Notes: generated by a model from the sequence alone, not told the origin. A stretch of DNA of 64,000 bases from JBAXTZ01 sp041666525 (GCA_041666525.1 JBAYGT010000007.1:1-64000), one strand, 5' to 3'; positions 7,182-17,309 are shown, counted from the stretch's first letter. Program-made: numbers and translations.

Positions 7182-9341
7182 ATGAAGTTATCAACAGAAA
7201 TTGAACGAAAAATTGACACATTGCTTGCCCAAATGACACTGGCTGAAAAAATCGGCCAATTGGCGCAATATACTAACGGGGCTGAATTGACCGGACCGGA
7301 AGGCGAGCCGGTAGATCTCAATCGATTGGCACGGGATGGCGCGGTCGGGTCGGTGCTAAACTATACCGGTGTTGCTGATACCAAAAAAATTCAGGATATC
7401 GCCGTAAACGAGAGCCGGTTGGGAATTCCGTTAATGTTTGGTTACGATGTTATTCATGGTTATAAAACCGGCTTTCCTATTCCGCTGGCGCAAGCCGCGT
7501 CCTGGAATATGGAGTTGATTGAGAAATCCGAGCAAATCGCGGCGCGTGAAGCGAGTGCCGCCGGCGTCAACTGGGCGTTCACGCCAATGCTGGATATCGC
7601 CCGCGATCCGCGTTGGGGCAGGGTCATTGAGGGCGCGGGGGAAGATACTTATTTGGGCTCGCGGATTGCAACGGCGCGGGTGCGTGGGTTGCAAGGCGAC
7701 AATCCCGCAGCAAAAGACCGGGTGCTGGCTTGTGCCAAGCATTATGTAGGTTATGGCGCTGCGCAGGCCGGGCGCGACTATTTCACTTGTGATTTAACTG
7801 AACGGACGTTGCGCGAAGTGTATTTACCGCCCTTCCAAGCGGCAGTTACTGCCGGAGTCGGTTCGATTATGCCGGCCTTTAACGAGATTGACGGGGTGCC
7901 GATGACGGCAAATAAGACGCTTATCAAAGATGTGCTTATCGACGAATTTGGTTTCAACGGTTGTCTGGTATCAGACTGGACGGCGGTGCATGAGCTGGTA
8001 GCGCATGGTGTGGCTGCAAACGATAAAGAAGCTGCAACACTGGCGATTAACGCCGGTGTGGATATTGATATGTGCAGTGGCAGTTACAGTAAATATCTGG
8101 CGGAACTGGTAGCTGAAGGAGCGGTTGAGGAAGCAGTAATTGATGATTCGGTGCGGCGGGTGCTGCGCAGCAAGTTTGCACTAAATCTCTTTGAACTGCC
8201 GCACAAAAATACTGATTTAGAGCTGGAGCGGCGAGTGGTCGAAGCACCGGAGCACTTTGAATTCTCCCGACAATTAGCGCGCGAGTGCATCGTATTGTTA
8301 AAAAATCAAAACGCATTATTACCGCTAGCCAAGGATATTACGTCAATTGCGGTCGTCGGACCGTTTGCCGACAGCAAGCAGGATGCTTGCGGCGCCTGGC
8401 GTGCGCAGACTGATTCGAACAAAGCAGTAACTGTGCTCGCAGGCGTGCGGGCAGCAGTTGGCAATAATACTGTGGTGACTTATGCAGCCGGGTGTTCTGC
8501 AGAACACAAAGATTTAAGTGAGCTGGCAACTGCGGTACAGGCAGTCGAGCAGTCCGATATTGCAATTGTTGTTCTCGGTGAATTTGCCGATAGTTCGGGC
8601 GAGGCGGCTTGCCTGACGGATTTAAACTTTTCCGGCGGTCAAGGCGAATTGATTCGCGCTGTTCACGCTACCGGAAAGCCGGTGGTTTTAGTTGTGCAAA
8701 GCGGACGGCCGTTTACAATCGCCTGGGAGGTGGAAAATATTCCGGCAATCATTCAGGCCTGGCATCTTGGTTCACGCGCCGGCAATGCGGTCGCCGATGT
8801 ATTGTTTGGCGATTTTAATCCGTGCGGTAAATTGCCGATGACGATGCCGCGCAGCATCGGACAAGTGCCGATTTTCTATAACTGCAAGAACACTGGCCGC
8901 CCGTTCGATGCCGATAACAAGTATTGCTCGAAATATCTCGATTCGCCCAATACGCCACTGTATCCGTTTGGTTTTGGACTGAGCTATTCGCGGTTTGATT
9001 ATTCTAATTTGCGTTTGAGCAGCCCGGAAATGGCGATTGACGATATAATTACTGTCAGCGTTGATGTGACCAATAACAGTAGTCGAACCGGAAAAGAAGT
9101 TGTGCAGTTGTATATCCACGATTTGGTAGCTTCGATAACACGTCCGGTTATGGAATTAAAAGGATTCCAAAAAATTGAATTGACAGCCAGTGAGTGGAAG
9201 ACGATTGTATTTGAAATCAGTGCAACGATGTTAGAATTCTACGGTGCTGATATGCAAAAAATTGTCGAAGCCGGTGAATTTACAGTTTTTCTTGGCGGCA
9301 GCTCGCAAGAATGTTTACAGACGAATTTCATACTTAAATAG
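7182..9341 (+). CDS. bglX: Glycoside hydrolase family 3 beta-glycosidase
   Basis: This 719-residue enzyme has the three GH3 modules in order: a TIM-barrel (about 1-330), an alpha/beta sandwich carrying the acid/base (about 370-560) and a C-terminal fibronectin-III-like domain (about 630-719). The nucleophile is Asp265 in VSDW; the substrate-binding KHYVGYG lies near residue 186. There is no signal peptide, so it is cytoplasmic and acts on imported oligosaccharides. The ATG at 7182 follows AGGAG; an upstream in-frame ATG at 7167 lacks a ribosome-binding site. Closest in layout to BglX-type beta-glucosidases; whether it prefers glucosides or xylosides is not clear. Confidence 0.9.
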   Translation: MKLSTEIERKIDTLLAQMTLAEKIGQLAQYTNGAELTGPEGEPVDLNRLARDGAVGSVLNYTGVADTKKIQDIAVNESRLGIPLMFGYDVIHGYKTGFPIPLAQAASWNMELIEKSEQIAAREASAAGVNWAFTPMLDIARDPRWGRVIEGAGEDTYLGSRIATARVRGLQGDNPAAKDRVLACAKHYVGYGAAQAGRDYFTCDLTERTLREVYLPPFQAAVTAGVGSIMPAFNEIDGVPMTANKTLIKDVLIDEFGFNGCLVSDWTAVHELVAHGVAANDKEAATLAINAGVDIDMCSGSYSKYLAELVAEGAVEEAVIDDSVRRVLRSKFALNLFELPHKNTDLELERRVVEAPEHFEFSRQLARECIVLLKNQNALLPLAKDITSIAVVGPFADSKQDACGAWRAQTDSNKAVTVLAGVRAAVGNNTVVTYAAGCSAEHKDLSELATAVQAVEQSDIAIVVLGEFADSSGEAACLTDLNFSGGQGELIRAVHATGKPVVLVVQSGRPFTIAWEVENIPAIIQAWHLGSRAGNAVADVLFGDFNPCGKLPMTMPRSIGQVPIFYNCKNTGRPFDADNKYCSKYLDSPNTPLYPFGFGLSYSRFDYSNLRLSSPEMAIDDIITVSVDVTNNSSRTGKEVVQLYIHDLVASITRPVMELKGFQKIELTASEWKTIVFEISATMLEFYGADMQKIVEAGEFTVFLGGSSQECLQTNFILK

Positions 9342-9381
9342 CAAAAAGTTCCTCCGGATAATTTTCGGAGGAACTTTTTGT
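9342..9381 (+). terminator. Intrinsic terminator after the GH3 gene
   Basis: A perfect 15-bp stem, CAAAAAGTTCCTCCG (9342-9356) with CGGAGGAACTTTTTG (9366-9380), starts at the base after the stop codon. The A and T tracts at the ends would let it work in both directions. Confidence 0.9.
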
Positions 9382-9475
9382 TTACAAAACAAAGAAGGGT
9401 TTTAACTGGTTGCGTCGAAAATAAACATATAAGTGCAATAAAAAAATAAGAGAAAAAACTTGTAGAGGGACTTGG

Positions 9476-10624
9476 ATGAAATTTGCAAAAACCGAAGATA
9501 TGAAACCGGTTCGCAACAGACGAAGGTTTGACAAAGTCTGGCTCCTCGTTATCCTGTTTGCCGCTTTGTTTCTGCCGTCGGCTGTTTCGGCTGCAGACCA
9601 AGAGAATTCGAGCGATATGGCATTATCTGCAGGGCGCTGGACTGTCTCGGCTGAAGTTATTGCCTTGAATCGCATAGGCGGCGTAAATCAAACCCTGGTC
9701 TCGCTGGTTCCGGGCAACTACACATTCACTCAATCGGCATATAAATCTGGCACCGAAGCCTTCAACAGCAATCAATTTCAATTTGGGTTTTCTGCCGGAC
9801 CGAAAATCTGCCTGACATACCAGTTAGATCCAAGATTCGGTGTGGAGTGCGAATATTTTAATATCGCTAACCAGAGCGCCAGCGTTACGGTCGGTCCGAA
9901 CGGCAACTGGTTGGTGATGAAGTCGCCCGGTGGCTTTTGGCAAACTCAGGATTTTCCATACCAGGGATTGACTTGGGGAAATACCACAAATCTTTATAAT
10001 GCGGAAATCAATGGACGAATGAATATCTCCGACCGACTCACGCTATTTGCCGGATTTCGCTGGCTGCAGTTGAATGACAACCTTCAAGGGACAATGACAC
10101 CCGCTGATCAACACGATCCTGTATGGAAAAATAATTTGGACGTGCTTGATCCCAATGTTAGCCAAATTCCACTGGGTGAGAATCCGCCAGACAATTATCC
10201 GCCTTTTTGGAATACGAACACTACGAACAACCTTTATGGGTTGCAAATCGGTGTGGATGGAAAAATTCTCAAATTAGGTAACTTTTCTTTGGACGGAGTC
10301 TTAAAAACCGGAATATTCGACAACTATGCTACACAATCAACCGGAGTCAGTATCAAGAAGACTGTATATCCATCTGAAGCCACTACCAACCAGTTCGCAT
10401 TCGTTTGTGAAGTCGGGCTTACGATAAAATATCAAGTTGGCTATGGTGTGGAGTTGAAAGCAGGCTACGAAGTGCTCTGGCTTGACGGTATTGCTTTGGC
10501 GCCTGGACAGATACAGAAAACTTATGCAGCTCCTAACGATGTGCATGCGCTCGGTATTAATAGTGGCTCAAATGTGCTTTTCCAGGGAGCCACATGCGGC
10601 TTAGGGTATTCGTTTTCGCTATGA
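9476..10624 (+). CDS. Outer-membrane beta-barrel protein
   Basis: The product is 382 residues with a basic N-terminus and a signal peptide (VWLLVILFAALFLPSAVSA, cleavage near residue 38 before ADQ). The mature part is rich in alternating amphipathic strands with aromatic ends, such as GFSAGPKICLTYQL, ISDRLTLFAGFRWLQL, and a C-terminal FQGATCGLGYSFSL that ends hydrophobic-x-aromatic like a BAM signal. The pattern resembles Lpg1974-type outer-membrane proteins. No porin specificity can be given. Its presence is direct evidence for a diderm cell. A second in-frame ATG at 9500 could be the start. Confidence 0.75.
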   Translation: MKFAKTEDMKPVRNRRRFDKVWLLVILFAALFLPSAVSAADQENSSDMALSAGRWTVSAEVIALNRIGGVNQTLVSLVPGNYTFTQSAYKSGTEAFNSNQFQFGFSAGPKICLTYQLDPRFGVECEYFNIANQSASVTVGPNGNWLVMKSPGGFWQTQDFPYQGLTWGNTTNLYNAEINGRMNISDRLTLFAGFRWLQLNDNLQGTMTPADQHDPVWKNNLDVLDPNVSQIPLGENPPDNYPPFWNTNTTNNLYGLQIGVDGKILKLGNFSLDGVLKTGIFDNYATQSTGVSIKKTVYPSEATTNQFAFVCEVGLTIKYQVGYGVELKAGYEVLWLDGIALAPGQIQKTYAAPNDVHALGINSGSNVLFQGATCGLGYSFSL

Positions 10625-10661
10625 GCTTCAGAAAATTTGAGTTAACTGAATTGTCTGAAGC
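10625..10661. repeat. Inverted repeat after the barrel gene
   Basis: GCTTCAGA (10625-10632) and TCTGAAGC (10654-10661) are 8-bp arms enclosing a second, weaker inner pairing around GTTAAC. It starts at the first base after the stop codon and may protect the mRNA 3' end. It lacks a T-run, so termination is uncertain. Confidence 0.4.
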
Positions 10662-10772
10662 CAATTGAGTTTAGATCATTGTCCCTATAATTTTTGTACT
10701 ACTGAGTATTGACGATTCACGCTCTGTGTCAACAAATCAATATACTCGTTGAGTTTATTGATAAAAATTTCC

Positions 10773-11567
10773 TTATTTTATAAATCGAGATTTTCTTATT
10801 GTCGACCACATAAAGCAGGTGATTAAGAGTAGCAGTGTTAATGGCCAACCGCATTCAATATCGCTTATCCGGCGAGGAATACCGGCAAAAGACAAGGTCA
10901 CGAAAACTTTAGAATTTATTAAACCCAAAAAGAAATTCCAGCCAAAATGCCAACCGGCACAAATCCAGATTGAGCCGGTATCAAAATACATATATGTCAG
11001 CAAACCACCGATCAAAATTCCGTTGATTACGCCTACAAAAGTAAAATCGGGATGAACCAAATGCAACAAGCCGAAAATCAACCCGACGACCAGTGCTGCT
11101 ATTCGTGCCGAGAACAACTGGCGTAATTTGTAGGGAATGTAGGTGCGAAACCACATTTCTTCACTAAATGTTTGAAAAAATGCTCCGCAGATATAAAGAA
11201 GCAGCAGCGTTATTCCACACGTCCAGTTCCATTGCATGGTCAGTCCGGTATTATAGATACGGATAGCAGCCGCAATAAAAAGCGTCGGTGCGCCAATTGC
11301 AATTCCAAGCAACCATTGTTTTAGTCGTTTCGGTGTCGGTGCCAAACCGTAAACAGCTACTTCTTTTTTTCTCCGCCAAGAAAAAGCATACAGCAAAAGC
11401 AATATTAATAACGTTACAACCAGATAGCGAATGTCACTTAATAGTGAAACTGCTTCGGCGCTGGTAAAATATTTTTCCAACGCCGTAAAAAGCTCTGAAA
11501 AAATAAGCACGGCAAATCCGGCAATTCCAAACAACAGAATTTTCAACAGCTTTACGACTGTTAACAT
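10773..11567 (-). CDS. CPBP-family intramembrane metalloprotease
   Basis: This 264-residue membrane protein has about eight hydrophobic segments. It carries the CPBP (CAAX protease / bacteriocin-processing, Abi) signature: EEMWFR (the EExxxR motif, near residue 140), LLHLVH near 170 and AGWHFGWNF near 205, which supply the glutamates and histidines of the active site. Members process prenylated or secreted peptides or provide bacteriocin self-immunity. The substrate here is unknown and no bacteriocin gene is visible nearby. An AAAGGA ribosome-binding site precedes the ATG. Confidence 0.85.
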   Translation of the reverse strand: MLTVVKLLKILLFGIAGFAVLIFSELFTALEKYFTSAEAVSLLSDIRYLVVTLLILLLLYAFSWRRKKEVAVYGLAPTPKRLKQWLLGIAIGAPTLFIAAAIRIYNTGLTMQWNWTCGITLLLLYICGAFFQTFSEEMWFRTYIPYKLRQLFSARIAALVVGLIFGLLHLVHPDFTFVGVINGILIGGLLTYMYFDTGSIWICAGWHFGWNFFLGLINSKVFVTLSFAGIPRRISDIECGWPLTLLLLITCFMWSTIRKSRFIK

Positions 11568-11632
11568 TGTTATGTTCCTTTCTCTAGCTGATGCATAGAA
11601 AACATTCGTTTATCACAATGAAATTGTTGTTG

Positions 11633-12118
11633 TTAGGTCATTTGATTAGAAACATTCATTTCCATTGGTGTTGAAAGTACACTGTTGCGCTTTCGTTCGG
11701 GGCCGGTACAGACAAAGCCCAGTTTTTCGTAAAAGGGAATTGCGTATTTCGAGGAGTTGAGAATAATTGTTTGCAAGTTGGGATTAATTTCGCGGAACCG
11801 GTTTATCGCTTGAAGCATAAGTTCTTTGGCAATTCCTTGACGGTGGTGGCTTTTATCAATGAATAACATGGAAATATGGTTGCCGTCTTTGGTTTCGACT
11901 GCGCCGACTATGCCCGTTTTACATTCGGCAACAATAATTGAACGTTTTCCTTCAATTAGTCGCTGGATAATTACTTCCGGTTGGATTGCTTTAAGAAAGT
12001 TTTCAACACCCTCTGGTTCAATAGCCGGATCCATGAATTCCAAAAAAGTGTCTTTGTATATTTTATTTAGTGCGATTTCGTCTCCGGGACGGTAATCGCG
12101 GTAAGTATAGTTGCTCAT
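11633..12118 (-). CDS. GNAT-family N-acetyltransferase
   Basis: The product is 161 residues with the GNAT fold: an N-terminal YTYRDYRPGDE strand-helix, the acetyl-CoA-binding motif A around FIDKSHHRQGIAKELMLQA (about residues 90-108, with the RQGIAK pyrophosphate loop), and a C-terminal FYEKLGFVCTGPER. The ATG at 12118 is preferred over an upstream ATG at 12160 because a GAGG-type ribosome-binding site lies before it and the domain begins there. The acceptor substrate is unknown. Confidence 0.85.
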   Translation of the reverse strand: MSNYTYRDYRPGDEIALNKIYKDTFLEFMDPAIEPEGVENFLKAIQPEVIIQRLIEGKRSIIVAECKTGIVGAVETKDGNHISMLFIDKSHHRQGIAKELMLQAINRFREINPNLQTIILNSSKYAIPFYEKLGFVCTGPERKRNSVLSTPMEMNVSNQMT

Positions 12119-12227
12119 GTGGTATTCCTCGCTTCTTAACATTAATCTTGCGATATTCATCGTCGTGCCTTTTTCTTAATCAAGTGCAAAACCGCAAGTG
12201 TCGAGAGCGTCAGTAATTGTGTTAGGC

Positions 12228-13433
12228 TCATTTCAACGCAGCTTCAATCCGTTCCAGCGCTTCGAGTAAAAGCGCGCGCGAACAGGCGAAATTTATGCGC
12301 ATGAAGCCATGACCTTGTGTTCCGAACGCCATACCGTTATTGATGCCGATTTGTGCCTTGTTCACAAAAAAATCTTGTAACACTGCCGGGTCTTCGCTGA
12401 TTGCGCGGCAATCCAGCCAGGCAAGGAAAGCTGCTTGTGGACGGATAAGTTTGATTTGCGGAATACGGGCACTGAGAAAATGTTCCAATTCAACGAGATT
12501 GCCTTGCAGATAGCAGAGCAAAGTGCTGAGCCACTGTTCACCCTCGGTATAGGCTGCGGTTAGCGCGGCAATGCCAAAATTATTAATCTCATTTAATCCC
12601 AATCCCGCCAACTGGTAACGGAATTGCTCACGCAATTCGGGATTAGGAATTATTGTGTATGCTGTCGATAATCCGGCAATATTGAAAGTTTTACTCGGCG
12701 CGCTGCAGAGAATCGTCCGGTTTGCAATTGCCGGGTTGAGGCTGCAAAGCGGAATATGCTTCTGTCCGTGAAAAATCAGGTCGGCAAATATTTCATCGCT
12801 TATTACAATTAAATTGTGCCGGACAATTATTTCGGCAAACTTTTCCAATTCTTCGCGTTTCCAGCATCGTCCGACCGGATTGTGCGGCGAACAAAAAATC
12901 ACCATTTTGGTTTTTGCTGTGATTTTTTGCTCCAAATCTTCAAAGTCGATTTGATATTGTCCGTCATTTAATACCAGCGGGTTTTCAACAACCGTGCGAT
13001 TGTTTTTTTGTACAACTGAGAAAAACGGCGGATAGATCGGCGGCTGAATGATGATTTCATCGCCCGGTTGTGTGAACGCCAGCACGGCTATCGCTTCAGC
13101 CGGAACAACACCCGGAGTGGTAGTTATCCAATCAGGGCTGGTTTCCCAACCATGGCGCTTATTTTGCCAGTTGACGATGCAATTGAAAAAATTTTCGTCT
13201 TTGTGAGCATAGCCGAAAACGCCATGCTCGGCACGTTGACGAATCGCAGCTTGTACTGGTTGCGGAGCGGTAAAATCCATATCCGCTATCCACATTGGTA
13301 AAATATTTTCATTGCCGAAAACCGACTTGACGTCATCCCATTTTTTGCTGGCAGTATTTTTGCGGTCGACCTCCAGCGAGACACTTTTACAATAATCGCA
13401 TTTTGCCTGCGGTACAGGGTTGCGTTTTACCAA
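12228..13433 (-). CDS. MalY/PatB-type PLP-dependent aminotransferase or C-S lyase
   Basis: This is a 401-residue fold-type I pyridoxal-phosphate enzyme. Family marks are PMWIADMDF near residue 47, CSPHNPVGR near 181, ISDEIFADL near 211 and the cofactor lysine K248 in SAPSKTFN. MalY/PatB proteins are cystathionine beta-lyases that release homocysteine, pyruvate and ammonia and sometimes moonlight as regulators. The start is a TTG (13433-13431) preceded by an excellent GGAGGT at a 6-base spacing. The short Cys-rich N-terminus (CDYCK) ahead of the usual domain is slightly unusual. Confidence 0.88.
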   Translation of the reverse strand: MVKRNPVPQAKCDYCKSVSLEVDRKNTASKKWDDVKSVFGNENILPMWIADMDFTAPQPVQAAIRQRAEHGVFGYAHKDENFFNCIVNWQNKRHGWETSPDWITTTPGVVPAEAIAVLAFTQPGDEIIIQPPIYPPFFSVVQKNNRTVVENPLVLNDGQYQIDFEDLEQKITAKTKMVIFCSPHNPVGRCWKREELEKFAEIIVRHNLIVISDEIFADLIFHGQKHIPLCSLNPAIANRTILCSAPSKTFNIAGLSTAYTIIPNPELREQFRYQLAGLGLNEINNFGIAALTAAYTEGEQWLSTLLCYLQGNLVELEHFLSARIPQIKLIRPQAAFLAWLDCRAISEDPAVLQDFFVNKAQIGINNGMAFGTQGHGFMRINFACSRALLLEALERIEAALK

Positions 13434-13551
13434 GATGCACCTCCGAATTTTTGTAGAACAATTATTATGGATGGCTTATAATCTATCTAAAATAAATTAT
13501 AACGATACAGCTATTAATAATCAAATTAGTTTGGCAAAACAAGGATGTTAT

Positions 13552-14664
13552 ATGGAAAAAGTTGTTGCGGCAATTGCCGGCGATTATCAAAGCGGCACTG
13601 TCGAACGGGCGCTGCGGGAAATCTTCGTGGAACATGGCGGTCTGAATAAGTTTATCGATGCCAACGACAAGGTGCTGTTAAAAGTAAACATGGTGGATGC
13701 AGTAAGTAAAGAACATGCAGTTACTACCCACCCGGAGATTGTGCGGGCGATGATCAAGCTGGTGCGCGAATGCGGCGCCGAACCTTATGTTGGTGATTCG
13801 CCAGGGTTAGCATCAACCCGCAAAGCTGCCGAGCGTTGCGGAATACTTGAGGTATGCAGGGAGCTGCAGGTTGAATTGTTGGATTTTTCGGACGGAGTAG
13901 AAATAAAATTACCGCATGGACGGGCAGTGAAAAAACTTTTTGTTGCCAAGGCAGTAGTGGCTTTTGAAAAAATAATCTCGCTCGCCAAAATGAAAACCCA
14001 TACTTTTATGGGGACGACTGGCGCTGCGAAGAATATGTTTGGGATTATACCGGGAACGAATAAGGCAAAATGGCATTTCAATATGCAACAGCAGGAACAG
14101 TTTGCCGAGTTACTGATAGATATTTGTAGTTGCAAGCGGCCGGTGTTTTCGATAGTTGACGGTGTCATTGGCATGGAAGGAAACGGGCCGCGTAACGGCA
14201 CCCCTAAGTTTGCCGGAATGATTTTAGGCGGTAAAAATCCCTATGCCGTAGATGCGATTATGACTGAAAAAATGGGCTTTTCAAATATAATGAATTCACT
14301 TTATGAACGTGCGTTAGCCCGTGGCGAAGTATGTCCGGTAACCGATATTACCGTTGTGGGCAGTGCCCACGCTTTTCGTTGCGAATTCGAACCGGCGAAA
14401 TCTTACACGAGCACCAGTGAAGCTTATCCGCCCTGGTTAATCAATATTTTGCGCCGGTTTTTGACTGCCCGTCCGGCAATAAAATATTTGGAATGTGTGG
14501 GCTGCGGTGAATGCGGCAAAATTTGCCCGGCAGCCGCGATAACTATTGTCAATCAGGCGGCAGTTATTGATAAACACAGATGCATTCGTTGTTTTTGTTG
14601 TCAGGAATTTTGTCCGCACGACGCAGTTAAAGTTAAGCAAGGGCTACTGGCGAAGTTGATTTAA
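13552..14664 (+). CDS. DUF362 protein with C-terminal 2[4Fe-4S] ferredoxin domain
   Basis: This 370-residue protein has the DUF362 module (about 1-300) with the VNMVDA, HPEIVRAMIKLVRE, GDSPG and KMKTHTFMGTTGAAKNMFG segments. A ferredoxin domain follows with two Cys clusters, CVGCGECGKICP and CIRCFCCQEFCP. Such proteins are expected to carry electrons or assemble iron-sulphur cofactors in anaerobes. The ATG at 13552 has AAGGA six bases upstream; a longer reading frame reaches back over the start of the divergent aminotransferase gene but has no ribosome-binding site. The precise role of the family is unknown. Confidence 0.85.
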   Translation: MEKVVAAIAGDYQSGTVERALREIFVEHGGLNKFIDANDKVLLKVNMVDAVSKEHAVTTHPEIVRAMIKLVRECGAEPYVGDSPGLASTRKAAERCGILEVCRELQVELLDFSDGVEIKLPHGRAVKKLFVAKAVVAFEKIISLAKMKTHTFMGTTGAAKNMFGIIPGTNKAKWHFNMQQQEQFAELLIDICSCKRPVFSIVDGVIGMEGNGPRNGTPKFAGMILGGKNPYAVDAIMTEKMGFSNIMNSLYERALARGEVCPVTDITVVGSAHAFRCEFEPAKSYTSTSEAYPPWLINILRRFLTARPAIKYLECVGCGECGKICPAAAITIVNQAAVIDKHRCIRCFCCQEFCPHDAVKVKQGLLAKLI

Positions 14665-14714
14665 TTTTTTTAATATATAGATATGTTGAAAAGCTAAATT
14701 GGAGGAGAGCGGCA

Positions 14715-15815
14715 ATGAAAATTAAGTCCATTCAAATCGGGGCGGTTAGCATTCCCTTGAAAAAACCTTTCAAAACGGCGTTACGGATCGCGACCAGTAT
14801 GGAAGACATAATTATCAAAGTTATTGCTGATAACGGCGCAATCGGTTACGGTACGGCAGCGCCAACCGCGGTAATTACCGGCGATACCCGCGGTTCGATA
14901 ATCGAAGCCATTCAAACCTTTATCGGGCCAAAACTTATTGGTGAGCGCATTGATGAATTGGAAAACATCATGGCGATTATCAACAAATCAGCGTTGCGCA
15001 ATTCTTCAGCCAAAGCGGCATTGGATATGGCGTGTTATGATTTGTTTGGCCAGCAATTTAAGTTGCCGTTATACAAACTGTTTGGCGGAGCTTCCAATTT
15101 TACTTATACGGATATCACCGTTAGTGTGAATTCACCGGAAGAGATGGCACAGGATGCGAGTGAGTATGTGGCGGATGGATTTACTGAACTTAAACTGAAA
15201 GTTGGGACTGATTCCCGGGTGGATATCGAGCGAGTACGAGCTATCCGCAAAGCTGTCGGTTACGATATCAAAATTCGCTGTGACGCTAACCAGGGGTGGC
15301 AGCCGAAAGAGGCGGTACGAACAATCCGCGCGTTTGAAGATGGCGGATTTGCTATTGAGTTGGTGGAGCAGCCGGTTGTCGCACACGACATTGAAGGGTT
15401 GAAGTTTGTCACGGATAACGTGGCGACCGATATTATGGCGGACGAAGCAATATTCAGTCCGTGGGATGCAATGCGGGTGTTAAATACCCGGGCCGCTGAT
15501 TTGATTAACATAAAGTTGATGAAAGCCGGCGGTTTGTACAACGCTCAGAAAATCGCAGCGATGGCTGAAACCTTCGGTATGGAAGTAATGGTTGGTTGTA
15601 TGATGGAATCGGCGGTTGGTGCTGGTGCGGCGGCAGCCTTTGCCGCCGGAAAACGTTGTGTTACCCGTACGGACCTGGATGCACCATTGTTGACAAGCGG
15701 CAATCCGGTGGTTGGCGGCGCGACGTTTGCCAGCCGGACGATAACATTACCCGATGCTCCGGGAATGGGAATCACCGATATAGTCGGTTGGGAGAAAATT
15801 GCAGAAATAAATTAA
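14715..15815 (+). CDS. Dipeptide epimerase, enolase superfamily
   Basis: The product is 366 residues of the mandelate-racemase/enolase superfamily. Catalytic Lys160 and Lys162 lie in the KLKVG motif, the first metal ligand Asp190 is in RCDANQGW, further ligands are the Glu of ELVEQP and the Asp of MADEAIF, and a NIKLMKAGG segment carries the opposing lysine. This pattern is that of L-Ala-D/L-Glu epimerases (YkfB/YcjG type), which recycle murein peptides or process dipeptides. A peptide transporter follows 31 bases later, in line with dipeptide use. The exact dipeptide cannot be told. Confidence 0.87.
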   Translation: MKIKSIQIGAVSIPLKKPFKTALRIATSMEDIIIKVIADNGAIGYGTAAPTAVITGDTRGSIIEAIQTFIGPKLIGERIDELENIMAIINKSALRNSSAKAALDMACYDLFGQQFKLPLYKLFGGASNFTYTDITVSVNSPEEMAQDASEYVADGFTELKLKVGTDSRVDIERVRAIRKAVGYDIKIRCDANQGWQPKEAVRTIRAFEDGGFAIELVEQPVVAHDIEGLKFVTDNVATDIMADEAIFSPWDAMRVLNTRAADLINIKLMKAGGLYNAQKIAAMAETFGMEVMVGCMMESAVGAGAAAAFAAGKRCVTRTDLDAPLLTSGNPVVGGATFASRTITLPDAPGMGITDIVGWEKIAEIN

Positions 15816-15846
15816 TTAGTTACACGGTTAACTAAAGGGAGAGAGA

Positions 15847-17307
15847 ATGAGTAAGAAATATCCAAAAGGGTTAGTGTTCCTGTTTTTGACCGAAATGTGG
15901 GAGCGGTTCAGCTATTATGGAATTTCGGCAATTTTAATTCTATATTTGACTACCGGTCTGGAAATTACCGACAAAGAGGCAGCGCTGGCATCGGGAACAT
16001 ATATCGCATTTACGTTTATGACGCCGATATTAGGCGGTTTTGTTGCTGACCGTGTGCTTGGTCTCCGCCGTTCGGTTACGCTCGGCGGTATATTTATTTT
16101 ATTAGGCAATTTGCTGCTGGCAATGGGCGGCGGCGTAGTGTACGTATTCTCCGGTTTGGCGCTGGTTGCCATTGGCACCGGTTATCTAAAATCCACAGTA
16201 TCGGTAATGGTCGGAAAGCTGTATAAAGACGGCGATACGCACCGTGACAGCGGTTATACGTTGTTTTATATGGGTATTAATGTGGGAGCGTTGCTCGCCG
16301 GATTAATTGTAACTTATGTAGCCGAAAAATATGGCTGGACCCAGGGGTTTTATCTGTCGGCTATCGGAATGTTTGCCGGGTTGATTATTTTTCAATTTGG
16401 CTATAAATATTACAACAATGCCGCCGATGGATTTCAACGCAAAAACCTGTTTAAACGGCCACTGATTCTAACCAACCTGACATGGACAATTATTGGTACT
16501 ATCGCTGTATTTGCGGCGATGGTTTATTTGTTCCAGCACTCCGGCCAAACCAAGGTTGTCATTACTTATTTGAGTATGATTATTGTTGCCGGTATTTCAG
16601 TGTTGGCATTGACTTGTAAAGATAAAAAAGAGCGTGATTCAATATTTGCAATATTGATAATTATTCTTGCAGCGATTTGTTTCCAGGCGTTGTTCAAACA
16701 AATGAATAATTCGCTTACGTTGTTTGTCGATCGTGATTTTAATAAGAGCCTGTTTGGTGCAGATATGGCCTCATCCTTTTTCGCACTTGTACCAAATGCA
16801 TTATCGGTAGTTGTGTTTGCGAGCGGATTTACCTGGTTGTGGGCGAAGCTTGCCGACAAAAACCGAAATCCGTCGATTCCGAGCAAAATTGTTATTGCCT
16901 TGTGTTTTGCGATTACTAGTTCCAGTCTGCTCGCCTGGGTGGCGTCCGGGATCGCTGAGACCGGCGTCAAAGCTTCGGCTTGGTGGGTAATATTGGCTAT
17001 TGCCATCCTCACTTTGGGAGAGCTGAATATTCTGCCGATGGGCCTGTCGGCCGTCAGTGCTCTTGCGCCCAAACGCTATAGTGCGTTGTTGATGGGGTCG
17101 TGGTTCTTGTGTAGTTCGGTTGGCGGTTATTTTTCCGGCTTCCTGACCAGCCTTGCCGAAATCCCTAAAGACAAAGTTCAAGATGTGGTATATACGTCGA
17201 ATGTGTATTACGGATTGTACTGGAAATGCGCACTGGCTTTGGTTGCAGTGGCAATAATAATGTTGCTGTTAACACCGTTTGTCAAAAAACTGATGGCGCA
17301 AAAATAA
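15847..17307 (+). CDS. POT-family peptide MFS transporter
   Basis: This is a 486-residue major-facilitator protein of the proton-dependent oligopeptide transporter family. The signature ExxERFxYY is present at residues 16-24, with basic loop residues (ADRVLGLRRSV) after helix 2, and about 14 hydrophobic segments in all. It imports di- and tripeptides with protons. Its position between the dipeptide epimerase and a lipoprotein suggests one transcript for peptide uptake and conversion. The GGGAGAGAGA ribosome-binding site lies just before the ATG. Confidence 0.9.
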   Translation: MSKKYPKGLVFLFLTEMWERFSYYGISAILILYLTTGLEITDKEAALASGTYIAFTFMTPILGGFVADRVLGLRRSVTLGGIFILLGNLLLAMGGGVVYVFSGLALVAIGTGYLKSTVSVMVGKLYKDGDTHRDSGYTLFYMGINVGALLAGLIVTYVAEKYGWTQGFYLSAIGMFAGLIIFQFGYKYYNNAADGFQRKNLFKRPLILTNLTWTIIGTIAVFAAMVYLFQHSGQTKVVITYLSMIIVAGISVLALTCKDKKERDSIFAILIIILAAICFQALFKQMNNSLTLFVDRDFNKSLFGADMASSFFALVPNALSVVVFASGFTWLWAKLADKNRNPSIPSKIVIALCFAITSSSLLAWVASGIAETGVKASAWWVILAIAILTLGELNILPMGLSAVSALAPKRYSALLMGSWFLCSSVGGYFSGFLTSLAEIPKDKVQDVVYTSNVYYGLYWKCALALVAVAIIMLLLTPFVKKLMAQK

Positions 17308-17309
17308 AT